This document shows, piece after piece, positions 7,176 to 14,991 of a DNA stretch of 64,000 bases (its first letter is position 1; every line of letters begins with the position of its first letter). Location of the stretch: positions 24,077-88,076 of the forward strand of contig NZ_LR134421.1 of NCBI RefSeq assembly GCF_900637865.1, given 5' to 3'. Position numbers and translations under genes: made by a program. This DNA is from Legionella adelaidensis. GTDB lineage: Bacteria; Pseudomonadota; Gammaproteobacteria; Legionellales; Legionellaceae. The notes below the pieces were generated by a model. It had not been told where the DNA came from. It searched no databases and saw only the letters and a list, made by a program, of their open reading frames with translations.

Positions 7176-9576
7176 TACCCTCGCAAAGAGGCAAAGTAAA
7201 CTGGAATTTTGCTCCTTTATTCAAGGCCGATTTTACATTAATCTGCCCGCCCTTCGCTTCTACTATTTTTTTTGCAATACTTAAGCCTACCCCACAGCTT
7301 TCTAAAATGTCACGTGATTGTAAACGTTGATACAATTCAAAAATTTTCTTATGGTATTTCGGATCAATTCCAGGACCATCATCAGCGACATAAAATGTAT
7401 ATTTATCTTTTTCTTTTTTTGCTCCTACCTGAATGTGCCCAGAGGTTTTCTGATGATGTTTAATGCTATTACTGATTAAAATAGATAATACTTCGCGCAG
7501 AGGTACGACTGGTGCACTTATCTTTTCTTTTGGCGTTTTTAAATCGATTTGAAAGTTATTCGCCCCCTCCATATTTTTGGTAATTTTTTTTACTAAATCC
7601 GGCAAATCTACCATTTGGCATTTGTAATCAATATTGGTAGCTTGCGTATATTTAGATAAGCCGTCTAATAGATTAGACATACGATGCGCTCGTTTACGTA
7701 AAGTACTTAAATATTTTTTTGATTGCTCGGATAAATTATTGCCAATATCTTCTTCTATCCAACAAATTAAATGATCCATGGCAGGTAATGGTGACTTTAG
7801 ATCATGGGAAGCTAAATATACAAAGCGCTCTAATTCATCCTCAGCATGCTTTACTAACAACAAATTAGCTACTCTTGCTTTAAACTCTCTTGGAGAAAAG
7901 GGCTTTACCATATAATCTTGGGCCCCTTCGCGAAGCATACGTACACATAAATCATCATTTGCTTTTGCAGTTAATATAATTATAGGTGTGGTTAACATCG
8001 ATACATGTTTACGTATCGCATGGACCATTTGCTCGCCGTCCATTTTCGGCATCATCACGTCGCTAACAATTAAGGAAGGATGCAATCTGAGCGCTTTTTC
8101 CAAACCATCTTCCCCATTAAATGCTCGCTCTACTCTATAGTCGTTTTGCAGTATTTCCATTAAGAATGTATTCATTGCCATATTATCTTCCACAATAAGG
8201 ATTAATGGCTTTTCTTCTCCTGCTTTGATGCTTGGTTTTAATAAAGGAATTTCAGGAGTTTGACCTAAAGCAATACTTATATCTTCCGGGCTTATAGGAG
8301 AGATATACTGATTCTTAATAACTTTGGATTTTCTCGATTTTAAGGGCAAAATTACCATAAATTTTGCTCCTCCTAATTCAGAATCTTCTACTTTGATTTT
8401 TCCTTTATGTAATCTGATAAAATCTTTGACAATGGAAAGTCCTAACCCTGTTCCACCATGTTGGCGCGTATTGGATTGTTCAATTTGAAAAAATCGTTCA
8501 AAGATTGCCGATTGTAAAGAACGAGGAATACCAGGCCCACTGTCTTCTATACATAAACATACGTGCTTGCTTTTGTATAAAATAATGCGAATTTGACCTT
8601 TTTCAGGTGTAAATTTAATCGCATTGGATAATAAATTGATAAGAACGCGTTGGATTTTTTCTCCATCTGCTTCAATTTGTAATTCAGAAGGTAATATACA
8701 TTCACAATGAATGCTCTTTTTTTCTAAAACGCTTGCGAATAAAGCTACTGTGTGTTTTAAAAGCTGAACTATATCAATCTGGTTATAAACAATTGCCATT
8801 TGTCCTGCGTCTAATTTAGCAACATCTAATAAATCATTAACGTGTTTTTGTAATATTTTGGCATTTTCTCTAATTAACTGAATTTTATTTTTACACGTGG
8901 TCGGTAACATTTTGTCGTGTAACAAGTTTTCCAATGGACCGAGAATTAACATGAGCGGAGTACGTAACTCATGGCTAACATTAGCAAAAAATCTTGTTTT
9001 TATCTCATTTTGCGTAGCTAAATTACGGTTTGCTACTTTAAGCCGCTTATTTATACTTTGAATTTCCTGGGCGCGTTCGTAAATCTCAACTTCCATCTCG
9101 CCTGCGCGGGTACGCAATTCTTTCATTATTTTTAATTGGTTTGTACCGGATTTTTTTAGTTGGACATAAGAGGTGACATCTTCAACTCTATGAATAATGT
9201 ATTTAACGTTATTATCCCCATCCAAAACTGGGCTGTTAACAGGGCTCCAATACCGCACTTCAAATGCCCCCCCTTCTTCTTGTGGCCTACGAATGTCATA
9301 TTTTTGAATAGCCATGGTATCTATTTTTTTTGTTTTTAATACTGTATTTAATGAATGACGTAGATTACTGACGCCTGTCGCTTGCGGATCGTCTGGGTTA
9401 TCGGGAAACACTTCAAATATATTTTTTCCTATTATCTTATTTCTCGTAACCATAGTAGCTTGCAGATAACTTTCACTGACTGCAATAATACGGAGTTCCC
9501 TATCTAAAATAAGATATAACCCAGGAATGGATTCGAAAATTGACTGGTAGTCAATTTTTTCAATGTGCTGTCCGCT
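7156..9576 (-). CDS. PAS hybrid sensor kinase with two kinase modules around a receiver
   Basis: This 806-residue cytoplasmic kinase has no membrane segment. Counting from a GTG at 9576, which has AAAGGT about 8 bases upstream, the domains run as follows: PAS at about 10-140, coiled linker to 195, first histidine kinase (His202 in SHELRTPL, ATPase ending near 410), receiver at about 457-575 (Asp506 in VSDVMMPKMDG), second histidine kinase (His591 in SHDLKSPL, ATPase to the end). A TTG 15 codons upstream is an alternative start. The second H-box is of the phytochrome type and matches the Rcp1-like regulator that overlaps the 3' end. The PAS domain has no visible chromophore-binding or haem motif, so the signal is unknown. 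Confidence 0.88.
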   Translation of the reverse strand, partial: SGQHIEKIDYQSIFESIPGLYLILDRELRIIAVSESYLQATMVTRNKIIGKNIFEVFPDNPDDPQATGVSNLRHSLNTVLKTKKIDTMAIQKYDIRRPQEEGGAFEVRYWSPVNSPVLDGDNNVKYIIHRVEDVTSYVQLKKSGTNQLKIMKELRTRAGEMEVEIYERAQEIQSINKRLKVANRNLATQNEIKTRFFANVSHELRTPLMLILGPLENLLHDKMLPTTCKNKIQLIRENAKILQKHVNDLLDVAKLDAGQMAIVYNQIDIVQLLKHTVALFASVLEKKSIHCECILPSELQIEADGEKIQRVLINLLSNAIKFTPEKGQIRIILYKSKHVCLCIEDSGPGIPRSLQSAIFERFFQIEQSNTRQHGGTGLGLSIVKDFIRLHKGKIKVEDSELGGAKFMVILPLKSRKSKVIKNQYISPISPEDISIALGQTPEIPLLKPSIKAGEEKPLILIVEDNMAMNTFLMEILQNDYRVERAFNGEDGLEKALRLHPSLIVSDVMMPKMDGEQMVHAIRKHVSMLTTPIIILTAKANDDLCVRMLREGAQDYMVKPFSPREFKARVANLLLVKHAEDELERFVYLASHDLKSPLPAMDHLICWIEEDIGNNLSEQSKKYLSTLRKRAHRMSNLLDGLSKYTQATNIDYKCQMVDLPDLVKKITKNMEGANNFQIDLKTPKEKISAPVVPLREVLSILISNSIKHHQKTSGHIQVGAKKEKDKYTFYVADDGPGIDPKYHKKIFELYQRLQSRDILESCGVGLSIAKKIVEAKGGQINVKSALNKGAKFQFTLPLCEGNEYAKE

Positions 9577-9669
9577 CACTATTGTTACCTTTTTAGTTCC
9601 CTTACTGTAAGTATAATTCAATTATTTGTACTATAATTGATCGCAGGCAGCTAGTAGCAGGATATACAT

Positions 9670-9924
9670 ATGTCTAGTCATAAACAGATTGAAAGCTTAT
9701 TAAAGCAAAACGAGAAAAATCAGAGGAATCAAGAGGAGTCCATAGAAATAATTAAACGAAAAACCGGGGTGGTTAAACGCACGGATAATCCTATTGATAC
9801 CTCTATTGAAGTTGAAGAAGCTACAAAAATTAATTATGACCCTATTGATACTCCTGATGAGTTAGATGAAAAATTAAAGCAAGAGAGGGTTGAAAATGAA
9901 GGCTTAGGCCCTAAAGTACGGTAA
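9670..9924 (+). CDS. Small hydrophilic protein, unknown
   Basis: This is an 84-residue, highly charged protein without signal peptide or membrane helix. The block PIDT occurs twice (NPIDTSIEVEEA and DPIDTPDELDEK), which suggests a short internal repeat. The ATG has a plausible site (AGGATATACAT) upstream and the gene is divergent from the hybrid kinase. Its stop codon is inside the left arm of a strong hairpin that could end transcription. I do not recognise the family and it could be Legionella-specific. Confidence 0.55.
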   Translation: MSSHKQIESLLKQNEKNQRNQEESIEIIKRKTGVVKRTDNPIDTSIEVEEATKINYDPIDTPDELDEKLKQERVENEGLGPKVR

Positions 9925-9945
9925 GAAAGGGTTATACCCTTTCTT
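9923..9945. terminator. Bidirectional terminator-like hairpin
   Basis: AAGAAAGGG and CCCTTTCTT form a perfect 9-bp stem around the loop TTATA. The stops of two convergent small ORFs fall in the arm and loop. There is no long T-run, but the stem arms are T-rich on either strand. Confidence 0.5.
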
Positions 9946-10060
9946 GAGAAATACGACTATCTGTTGCAAACGTAGCGATAGCCTCTAAGACTCCTGCACC
10001 TATACGATAGAAAAATCGAGAAAATTTAGACTGAAAAAATCCTTTTTTTGCATTATCCAT
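9932..10060 (-). CDS. Small ORF, unknown (42 aa)
   Basis: This 42-residue frame has an ATG at 10060 with TAAGGA about 9 bases upstream. The product (MDNAKKGFFQSKFSRFFYR at its start) has a basic aromatic N-terminus and a short hydrophobic patch (IGAGVLEAIATFA). It might be a small membrane-associated peptide. The remaining bases up to the recombinase gene (10061-10260) hold only the inverted repeat described separately. Without comparison to other genomes the call stays tentative. Confidence 0.4.
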   Translation of the reverse strand: MDNAKKGFFQSKFSRFFYRIGAGVLEAIATFATDSRISQERV

Positions 10061-10123
10061 AATAGCAATTCCTTATGCTGTATACTCAAAATTATTGTTG
10101 CATACCCTGTTAAATTAGTAAAG

Positions 10124-10167
10124 ATATCTGTCTAAATTGATTTTGGGTGAACAAGGTGGACAGATAT
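10124..10167. other. Possible res-like recombination site
   Basis: Perfect 9-base inverted arms ATATCTGTC (10124-10132) and GACAGATAT (10159-10167) bracket a 34-base TGTC...GACA segment (10129-10162). Tn3-family resolvase subsites carry TGTC at their outer ends, and subsite II is 34 bp in gamma-delta. It lies about 95 bases before the recombinase start, as res sites often do. The site is inferred. Confidence 0.35.
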
Positions 10168-10260
10168 TGGTGATAGGTGGCTTAAGTCAAAGCTATAATG
10201 TTAGGCTTTGCTGCATCTCGCAGTATAGGGGTATGGGGAGTAACATTTTAGGGTCTTGCT

Positions 10261-10833
10261 ATGAAAATTGGATATGCTCGAGTTTCGACCACTGAACAAA
10301 ATTTAGAATTGCAATTAGCAGCACTGAAAGAAGCTGGATGCAGTCGTATTTTTCAAGAAAAAATTTCAGGAGCAAAAAAAGATCGTCCTGAATTAGAGCG
10401 CTTACTGGATCAACTTCGCCCTAATGACGTAGTGGTTGTTTGGAAATTGGATAGGTTAGCTCGCTCTACTCATCATTTATTGGAATTTGTAGAACGAATA
10501 AGGATAGTCGAAGCTTCCTTTTTCTCCCTTTCTGAGCCATGGGCAGATACAACGTCTCATGCAGGTAAAATGATCATGACCGTATTTGCAGGTATTGCTG
10601 AATTTGAGCGTGATTTAATTCGTGAGCGCACTTCTGCAGGACGTATAGCGGCTAAACAACGCGGAATTCGATTTGGTCGTCCTAAAAAAATGAATGAGGA
10701 ACAAAAATTGTTAGCCAAGCGCTTACTGGAGGAAGATAAGACGGTAAGTGAAGTTGCTAAAACATTTAATGTTCATAAAGCCACAATCTATCGTTTATTA
10801 GATAAAGAGCATGCCTATAATGAATCATTCTAA
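10261..10833 (+). CDS. Serine recombinase (resolvase/invertase family)
   Basis: This 190-residue site-specific recombinase should cut DNA through a phosphoserine link and catalyse resolution or inversion. The catalytic domain (about 1-140) starts KIGYARVST with the nucleophile Ser9. It contains the DRLARS block and the EFERDLIRERTSAG helix found in Hin and Tn3 resolvases. The C-terminal helix-turn-helix (VSEVAKTFNVHKATIYRLL) is complete, and the length is normal for the family. No transposase or terminal repeats were seen next to it. It overlaps the following kinase-fold gene by 23 bases. It may be a remnant of an integrated element or a DNA-inversion enzyme. Confidence 0.92.
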   Translation: MKIGYARVSTTEQNLELQLAALKEAGCSRIFQEKISGAKKDRPELERLLDQLRPNDVVVVWKLDRLARSTHHLLEFVERIRIVEASFFSLSEPWADTTSHAGKMIMTVFAGIAEFERDLIRERTSAGRIAAKQRGIRFGRPKKMNEEQKLLAKRLLEEDKTVSEVAKTFNVHKATIYRLLDKEHAYNESF

Positions 10834-11608
10834 CAACCTGTCAGGAGGACGCGAGAATCAAATTATAAAAATTGGAAATACGGTTCATCGGCCAACAGGA
10901 AAATGGACGAAACAAATACATAAACTACTTCTGCATTTACGTCATACGGGCTTTTACTCTGTCCCAGAGCCTTTAGGGTTTGATGATCAGGGTAGAGAAA
11001 TAGTCAGTTTTATAGAAGGAGATGTCAGTAATTACCCTTTGAGCCCTAATGCATCATCAATTAAAGCGTTACTTTCAGCGGCTTTATTACTACGTAACTT
11101 CCATGATACAACACAAAGTTTTTTGGACAAGATCATCATTGAAAACAATAACTGGCAACTTCCTGCTCGCCAACCTTATGAGGTTATCTGTCATGGCGAT
11201 TACGCGCCCTATAATATTGTGTTAAATGGAGTAGTAGCTGTTGGGATTATTGATTTTGATACATGTCATCCAGGTCCTCGGGTATGGGATATTGCTTATG
11301 CTTTATATCGATGGTGTCCATTTACAAATCCCAACAATCAGGATGGATTTGGCTCTATTGAAGAACAAATTAAAAGAGCTCGTTTATTTTGTCGCTCTTA
11401 TGGTTTAGCTAATGAAAAAAGACTGGAATTGGCAGAATTAATGGTTGAGCGATTACAGGTGTTAGTTGACTTTATGTTTTCTCAAGCGAGTTTAGGCGAT
11501 GAGACTTGTAAACTAAATATTAAAGAAGGACATCATTTACTTTATTTAGATGATATTAAATATATTAAAAACAATTTGATTGCATTGGTATCTGGAATTA
11601 CTGATTAA
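10811..11608 (+). CDS. APH-fold phosphotransferase
   Basis: This 265-residue protein belongs to the aminoglycoside phosphotransferase/choline kinase superfamily. The catalytic loop is CHGDYAPYN with His128 and Asp130, and the metal-binding segment is GIIDFDTCHPGP. The N-terminal lobe is short and lacks an obvious glycine-rich loop, which is common in this subfamily. The substrate cannot be deduced; a small amino alcohol or sugar is as likely as an antibiotic. The start overlaps the recombinase gene by 23 bases, so the two are probably translated together. A second ATG at 10820 is also possible. Confidence 0.8.
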   Translation: MPIMNHSNNLSGGRENQIIKIGNTVHRPTGKWTKQIHKLLLHLRHTGFYSVPEPLGFDDQGREIVSFIEGDVSNYPLSPNASSIKALLSAALLLRNFHDTTQSFLDKIIIENNNWQLPARQPYEVICHGDYAPYNIVLNGVVAVGIIDFDTCHPGPRVWDIAYALYRWCPFTNPNNQDGFGSIEEQIKRARLFCRSYGLANEKRLELAELMVERLQVLVDFMFSQASLGDETCKLNIKEGHHLLYLDDIKYIKNNLIALVSGITD

Positions 11609-11682
11609 TAGTCCTTAAGTCGGATGGCCGTTCCATTACTCCCAAGCCCCGTATATTATTTGATAAAAAGGAAATTATCGTT

Positions 11683-12561
11683 ATGAAATTTATTTGGAAT
11701 CTCACATTTTTTAAAAAAATTTTAACTTGCTGGAGTGAGGATAAAGCGCCTACTCTTTCAGCAGCCCTAGCCTATTATACTATTTTCTCATTATGTCCCC
11801 TTATTATTATTTGTATTGCAATTGGAGGATTTTTTTTAGAAGAAGAGATGGTACAAGGGAAGGTGCTTAATCAAATTGCTTCCCTCATTGGAATGAGCGC
11901 AGCTCAACAAATTAAAACCATGATTGGTCTGGTGAATCAAACCCCTACAGATGGGTTTAATTTTATTTTCGGTATTGTGGTATTAATCTTTGGCGCCTCA
12001 GGTTTTTTTGGGCAATTACAAACTAGCATGAACGCTATTTGGCATGTGAAACCGCCAAAGGACAGAGGTATATGGAAAATTATTAAAGATCGTTTTTTAT
12101 CCGTTACTTTAGTATTAGGGGTAGCCTTTTTATTATTGGTTTCACTTATATTAAGCACGGTCCTAACAACAATAAGTCAATATTTAAGTAATTTTTTTCC
12201 AGGAAGCATCTTTATCCACACAATGCTGGATTTTATTGTTTCCATGGGCTCAATAACTGTTCTTTTTGCTTTGCTTTTTAAAGTATTACCTGATGTCGAC
12301 TTGGAATGGAAAGATGTATGGATAGGTGCTTTTTTCACCGCCATATTGTTCTCAGTTGGTAAAATTTTATTAAGTTTATATCTTACGAAAGGTAATATTG
12401 GCAGTGCTTTTGGGGCTGCAGGCGCACTTATTATTATATTAGTGTGGGTTTTTTATTCGGCACAAATTTTATTTATTGGTGCAGAATTTACCAAAGTTTA
12501 CACAGAATATCGAAGGAATGGGATAAAAACTACTAAAGGCGCAAAGTCTACGCGCTATTAA
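11683..12561 (+). CDS. YihY/BrkB family inner-membrane protein
   Basis: This 292-residue polytopic protein has about six membrane segments and the family hallmark near the N-terminus (DKAPTLSAALAYYTIFSLCPL). A second conserved region is NIGSAFGAAGALIIILVWVFY. The family was once annotated as ribonuclease BN, which is now considered wrong; its members may be lipid transporters or other envelope factors. The ATG follows a modest site (AAAGGAAA) at about 10 bases. A strong hairpin lies 30 bases after the stop. The last residues are basic and hydrophilic. Confidence 0.9.
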   Translation: MKFIWNLTFFKKILTCWSEDKAPTLSAALAYYTIFSLCPLIIICIAIGGFFLEEEMVQGKVLNQIASLIGMSAAQQIKTMIGLVNQTPTDGFNFIFGIVVLIFGASGFFGQLQTSMNAIWHVKPPKDRGIWKIIKDRFLSVTLVLGVAFLLLVSLILSTVLTTISQYLSNFFPGSIFIHTMLDFIVSMGSITVLFALLFKVLPDVDLEWKDVWIGAFFTAILFSVGKILLSLYLTKGNIGSAFGAAGALIIILVWVFYSAQILFIGAEFTKVYTEYRRNGIKTTKGAKSTRY

Positions 12562-12590
12562 AATGAATTTCATGCCAATGTGGGATGTAA

Positions 12591-12611
12591 GTTGGTGCCT
12601 GCGGCACCAAC
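12591..12611. terminator. Hairpin between convergent genes
   Basis: GTTGGTGCC and GGCACCAAC form a perfect 9-bp GC-rich stem with a 3-base loop. It sits 30 bases after the yihY-like stop and 8 bases before the stop of the next minus-strand gene, so it could terminate both. T-runs are weak. Confidence 0.5.
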
Positions 12612-12618
12612 TACATAT

Positions 12619-12972
12619 TTATAAATAATTAAAAATAAAATACAAAAGTAAAATAAAACTCAAAACCGCAAAACTTCCGTGAACAAGGACTACGGGTTTG
12701 GGAATCTCCTGGGCGGTTAAATCTTTATAAATAAGAAAAAATCCTCCCATTGCCACGATAGCAAAAAGAATAATACTGGCCACCACTATGCCTTTGCCCA
12801 TTGCAGGGACCATGAGTGCAGCTAATATAAGAATAATTAAAGCAACAGCGGCTACACCCCCGTGGATGAATGCCACTGCTTTGGGAGTTTCTTTATTACG
12901 CAGGACTTTGGAAGCCAAAAATGCGCCGAGAAGCGCTGCAATGGCAAAGAGAATAGCTGATAAGATAAACAT
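12619..12972 (-). CDS. Small four-helix membrane protein with internal duplication
   Basis: This 117-residue protein is almost entirely hydrophobic, with four predicted membrane helices. Its two halves align: ILFAIAALLGAFLASK with ILFAIVAMGGFFLIYK, then ETPKAVAFIHGGVA with EIPKPVVLVHGSFA. A tandem duplication of a two-helix unit with a conserved His-Gly is therefore clear. The ATG at 12972 has a GGAG site just upstream and the gene starts one base after the flavoprotein stop, so the two form an operon. I do not recognise a named family. A role in a membrane redox complex with its neighbour is a guess. Confidence 0.7.
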   Translation of the reverse strand: MFILSAILFAIAALLGAFLASKVLRNKETPKAVAFIHGGVAAVALIILILAALMVPAMGKGIVVASIILFAIVAMGGFFLIYKDLTAQEIPKPVVLVHGSFAVLSFILLLYFIFNYL

Positions 12973-12973
12973 T

Positions 12974-14488
12974 TTACTCCTTTAATGACTTAATTTTTTG
13001 TAAATTGGCCATTGCTGGCCCCTCAATTACTTCACCCTCAATACTAAAACGGCTTCCATGGCACGGGCAGTCCCATGTTTTTTCGCCCGGATTCCAGTTT
13101 ACAATGCATTTCATATGGGTACACACCGCTGATACCACATGTAAACCCTGCAACTCATCTTTATAGACTGCATATTTTTCACCTTTTACTTCTATAACTC
13201 CGCCAGAATCCGGCTGTAGTTCTTTGACGTCGCTGATAGTACCGCCGCCTGGATAATCCTTCATATATTGGCAAAGAACATTAAAATTTTCTTTTACAAT
13301 CTGAGGGGCTGCAACAAATGGTTTATGCCGGTTAGGGTCTACTATATCCGCCAATTTATTCTTTTTCCCGACAATTAAATCGGCAAGTAATTTTCCTGCC
13401 ATCGTTCCGTAAGTTAAGCCATCAGCAAAATACCCGGTTGCTATATATAAATTTTCTTCTTTTAAGCCAATAAAAGGCCGCTTGTCAGCCGTTTGGTAAT
13501 GTTGTGCGGACCAATGGTGATCAATAGCTTCTACCTCGTAATGCGTATCAATGTAATCCATAATTTCTTGATAATAATTCTTGTTTCCTTGACCGGTTTT
13601 GTGATGGTTGCCAGCTACCATTAGGGAATTAATATGGGGTCCGTTAATTGCATGGGTACTAGTAATATAATGGGAGTCGTCCATACACCAAAAATGCCCA
13701 TTGGGGTATTTATTTCCTTTTAATGAAACTGCAATGACATAACTTCGGTAAGGTGCTTCTACCATTTGGGTGCTGTCTATCCCTTTGGGGATGTGTGTGG
13801 CCATCACCACTTTTTTGGCTTTAACCATGCCGCTCGGTGTCTTTAATAGATAACCTTCTTCTGTTTTTTCCATGGCTTCCACAGGAGTATGCTCATATAT
13901 CTCACACCCTTTGTTTATTAAAATCTGAGCCAGTTCGACAACGTAGAGAAAAGGATTAAATCGCGCTTGATTTTCAATCAGTGCTGCTTTTTTAAAAGGC
14001 ACCGGAGCTTCCATCTCATCGCTATACTTTATCGCCACGCCTAATTCTTTTAATTCATTTACTTCATTTTCCAATAAGTTTAGGCCGTTATTTTCATTGG
14101 CGTAGAAATAAAAAGGACGACGACTAAAATAACAATCAAGGTTGTGCTCTTGTACTGTTTCTTCAATGTAATTGATAGCTTTAGCTCTTGCTTGGGCAAT
14201 ATTGGACTTAACCTCTTTACTAGCGGTTATTCCAGAATAAAGTGGTTGGATAGCAATATACAGATTACCCGTCGAGTGGCCGGTAGTACCGCTTCCTACC
14301 GTAAGAGCCTCAAGAATAGCAACGGTTTGGCCTTCTTTTATCAATTCCAGGGCAGTTGTTATGCCCGTAATTCCTGCTCCAATAATTACGGTATCTACCT
14401 GAATATCTTTCTTTAGGGCAGGAAGTTTTTTTTCTCTAACTTTTACTTCCCATATTGGCCTTGTGGCTTTGCTATGCAGTATTTCCAT
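12974..14488 (-). CDS. FAD-dependent oxidoreductase with C-terminal Rieske domain
   Basis: This 504-residue fusion joins a D-amino-acid-oxidase-like flavoprotein (about 1-385) to a Rieske 2Fe-2S domain (about 415-500). The FAD fold starts with VIIGAGITGITTALEL and later has the second FAD motif LYIATGYFADGLTYG. The Rieske ligands are CTHMKC and CPCHGS with the usual spacing, so a cluster should form. The architecture matches the widespread YhfW-type FAD-Rieske proteins; the substrate is unknown. AAGGGA lies at a good distance before the ATG. It heads a pair with the small membrane protein, and the DUF2269-like gene ends 20 bases upstream. Confidence 0.88.
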   Translation of the reverse strand: MEILHSKATRPIWEVKVREKKLPALKKDIQVDTVIIGAGITGITTALELIKEGQTVAILEALTVGSGTTGHSTGNLYIAIQPLYSGITASKEVKSNIAQARAKAINYIEETVQEHNLDCYFSRRPFYFYANENNGLNLLENEVNELKELGVAIKYSDEMEAPVPFKKAALIENQARFNPFLYVVELAQILINKGCEIYEHTPVEAMEKTEEGYLLKTPSGMVKAKKVVMATHIPKGIDSTQMVEAPYRSYVIAVSLKGNKYPNGHFWCMDDSHYITSTHAINGPHINSLMVAGNHHKTGQGNKNYYQEIMDYIDTHYEVEAIDHHWSAQHYQTADKRPFIGLKEENLYIATGYFADGLTYGTMAGKLLADLIVGKKNKLADIVDPNRHKPFVAAPQIVKENFNVLCQYMKDYPGGGTISDVKELQPDSGGVIEVKGEKYAVYKDELQGLHVVSAVCTHMKCIVNWNPGEKTWDCPCHGSRFSIEGEVIEGPAMANLQKIKSLKE

Positions 14489-14508
14489 AAAAATCCCTTT
14501 AAGATTGA

Positions 14509-14991
14509 TTAACTTCCGAATAAAGAATACGGTTTAAGCACCATTAAGTAAAACACAATTAAAAGGCTAATAAAAGCGGGCCAACCTAAGAAAAACCATA
14601 GATAGAAATAGCGGTAATAAGTGACTGACAACGGCTTTCCCGTAGCATAGGTTACCTCGGCTATTTGTTTAATTTTTATCTGCAAATACACTACTATAAA
14701 CCAACATATAGCAGTAATACTGTACCCAATTAAGCCTCCAAGGATCCAAAAAGTGGTTATCGGAATGTTAGCTATATAAACCAAAGCAAGCCCGCTAATG
14801 AGTTGCACAAAACCGGAAGTGCTCGTAAAAATCCAATCCGCGATCACTACATAGCGATAAATGGCTACTTTTACGGCTATATCTTGGTATAAATGTCCAT
14901 AGACCATAACAGCCGCGGTGCCAATTCCGGTACCGAAAACAATGGTGGAACTTAATATATGTATGTATTTAATCCATAAATAAAGCATCAT
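14509..14991 (-). CDS. DUF2269-like membrane protein
   Basis: This protein of 160 residues has four membrane helices and a start MMLYLWIKYIHILSS, which matches the DUF2269 pattern of predicted integral membrane proteins. His residues in the first helix could bind haem, but this is a guess. The ATG overlaps the stop of the upstream SDR-DoxX gene as ATGA, so translational coupling is clear and this start is preferred to a longer frame that extends upstream. In other genomes DUF2269 genes lie next to SDR-DoxX fusions, in line with this arrangement. Its function is unknown. Confidence 0.75.
   Translation of the reverse strand: MMLYLWIKYIHILSSTIVFGTGIGTAAVMVYGHLYQDIAVKVAIYRYVVIADWIFTSTSGFVQLISGLALVYIANIPITTFWILGGLIGYSITAICWFIVVYLQIKIKQIAEVTYATGKPLSVTYYRYFYLWFFLGWPAFISLLIVFYLMVLKPYSLFGS

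Noticed and set aside
9661..11660. Transposon or genomic-island borders around the serine recombinase
   Set aside because: No terminal inverted repeats, tRNA gene or direct repeats that would mark an element were found.
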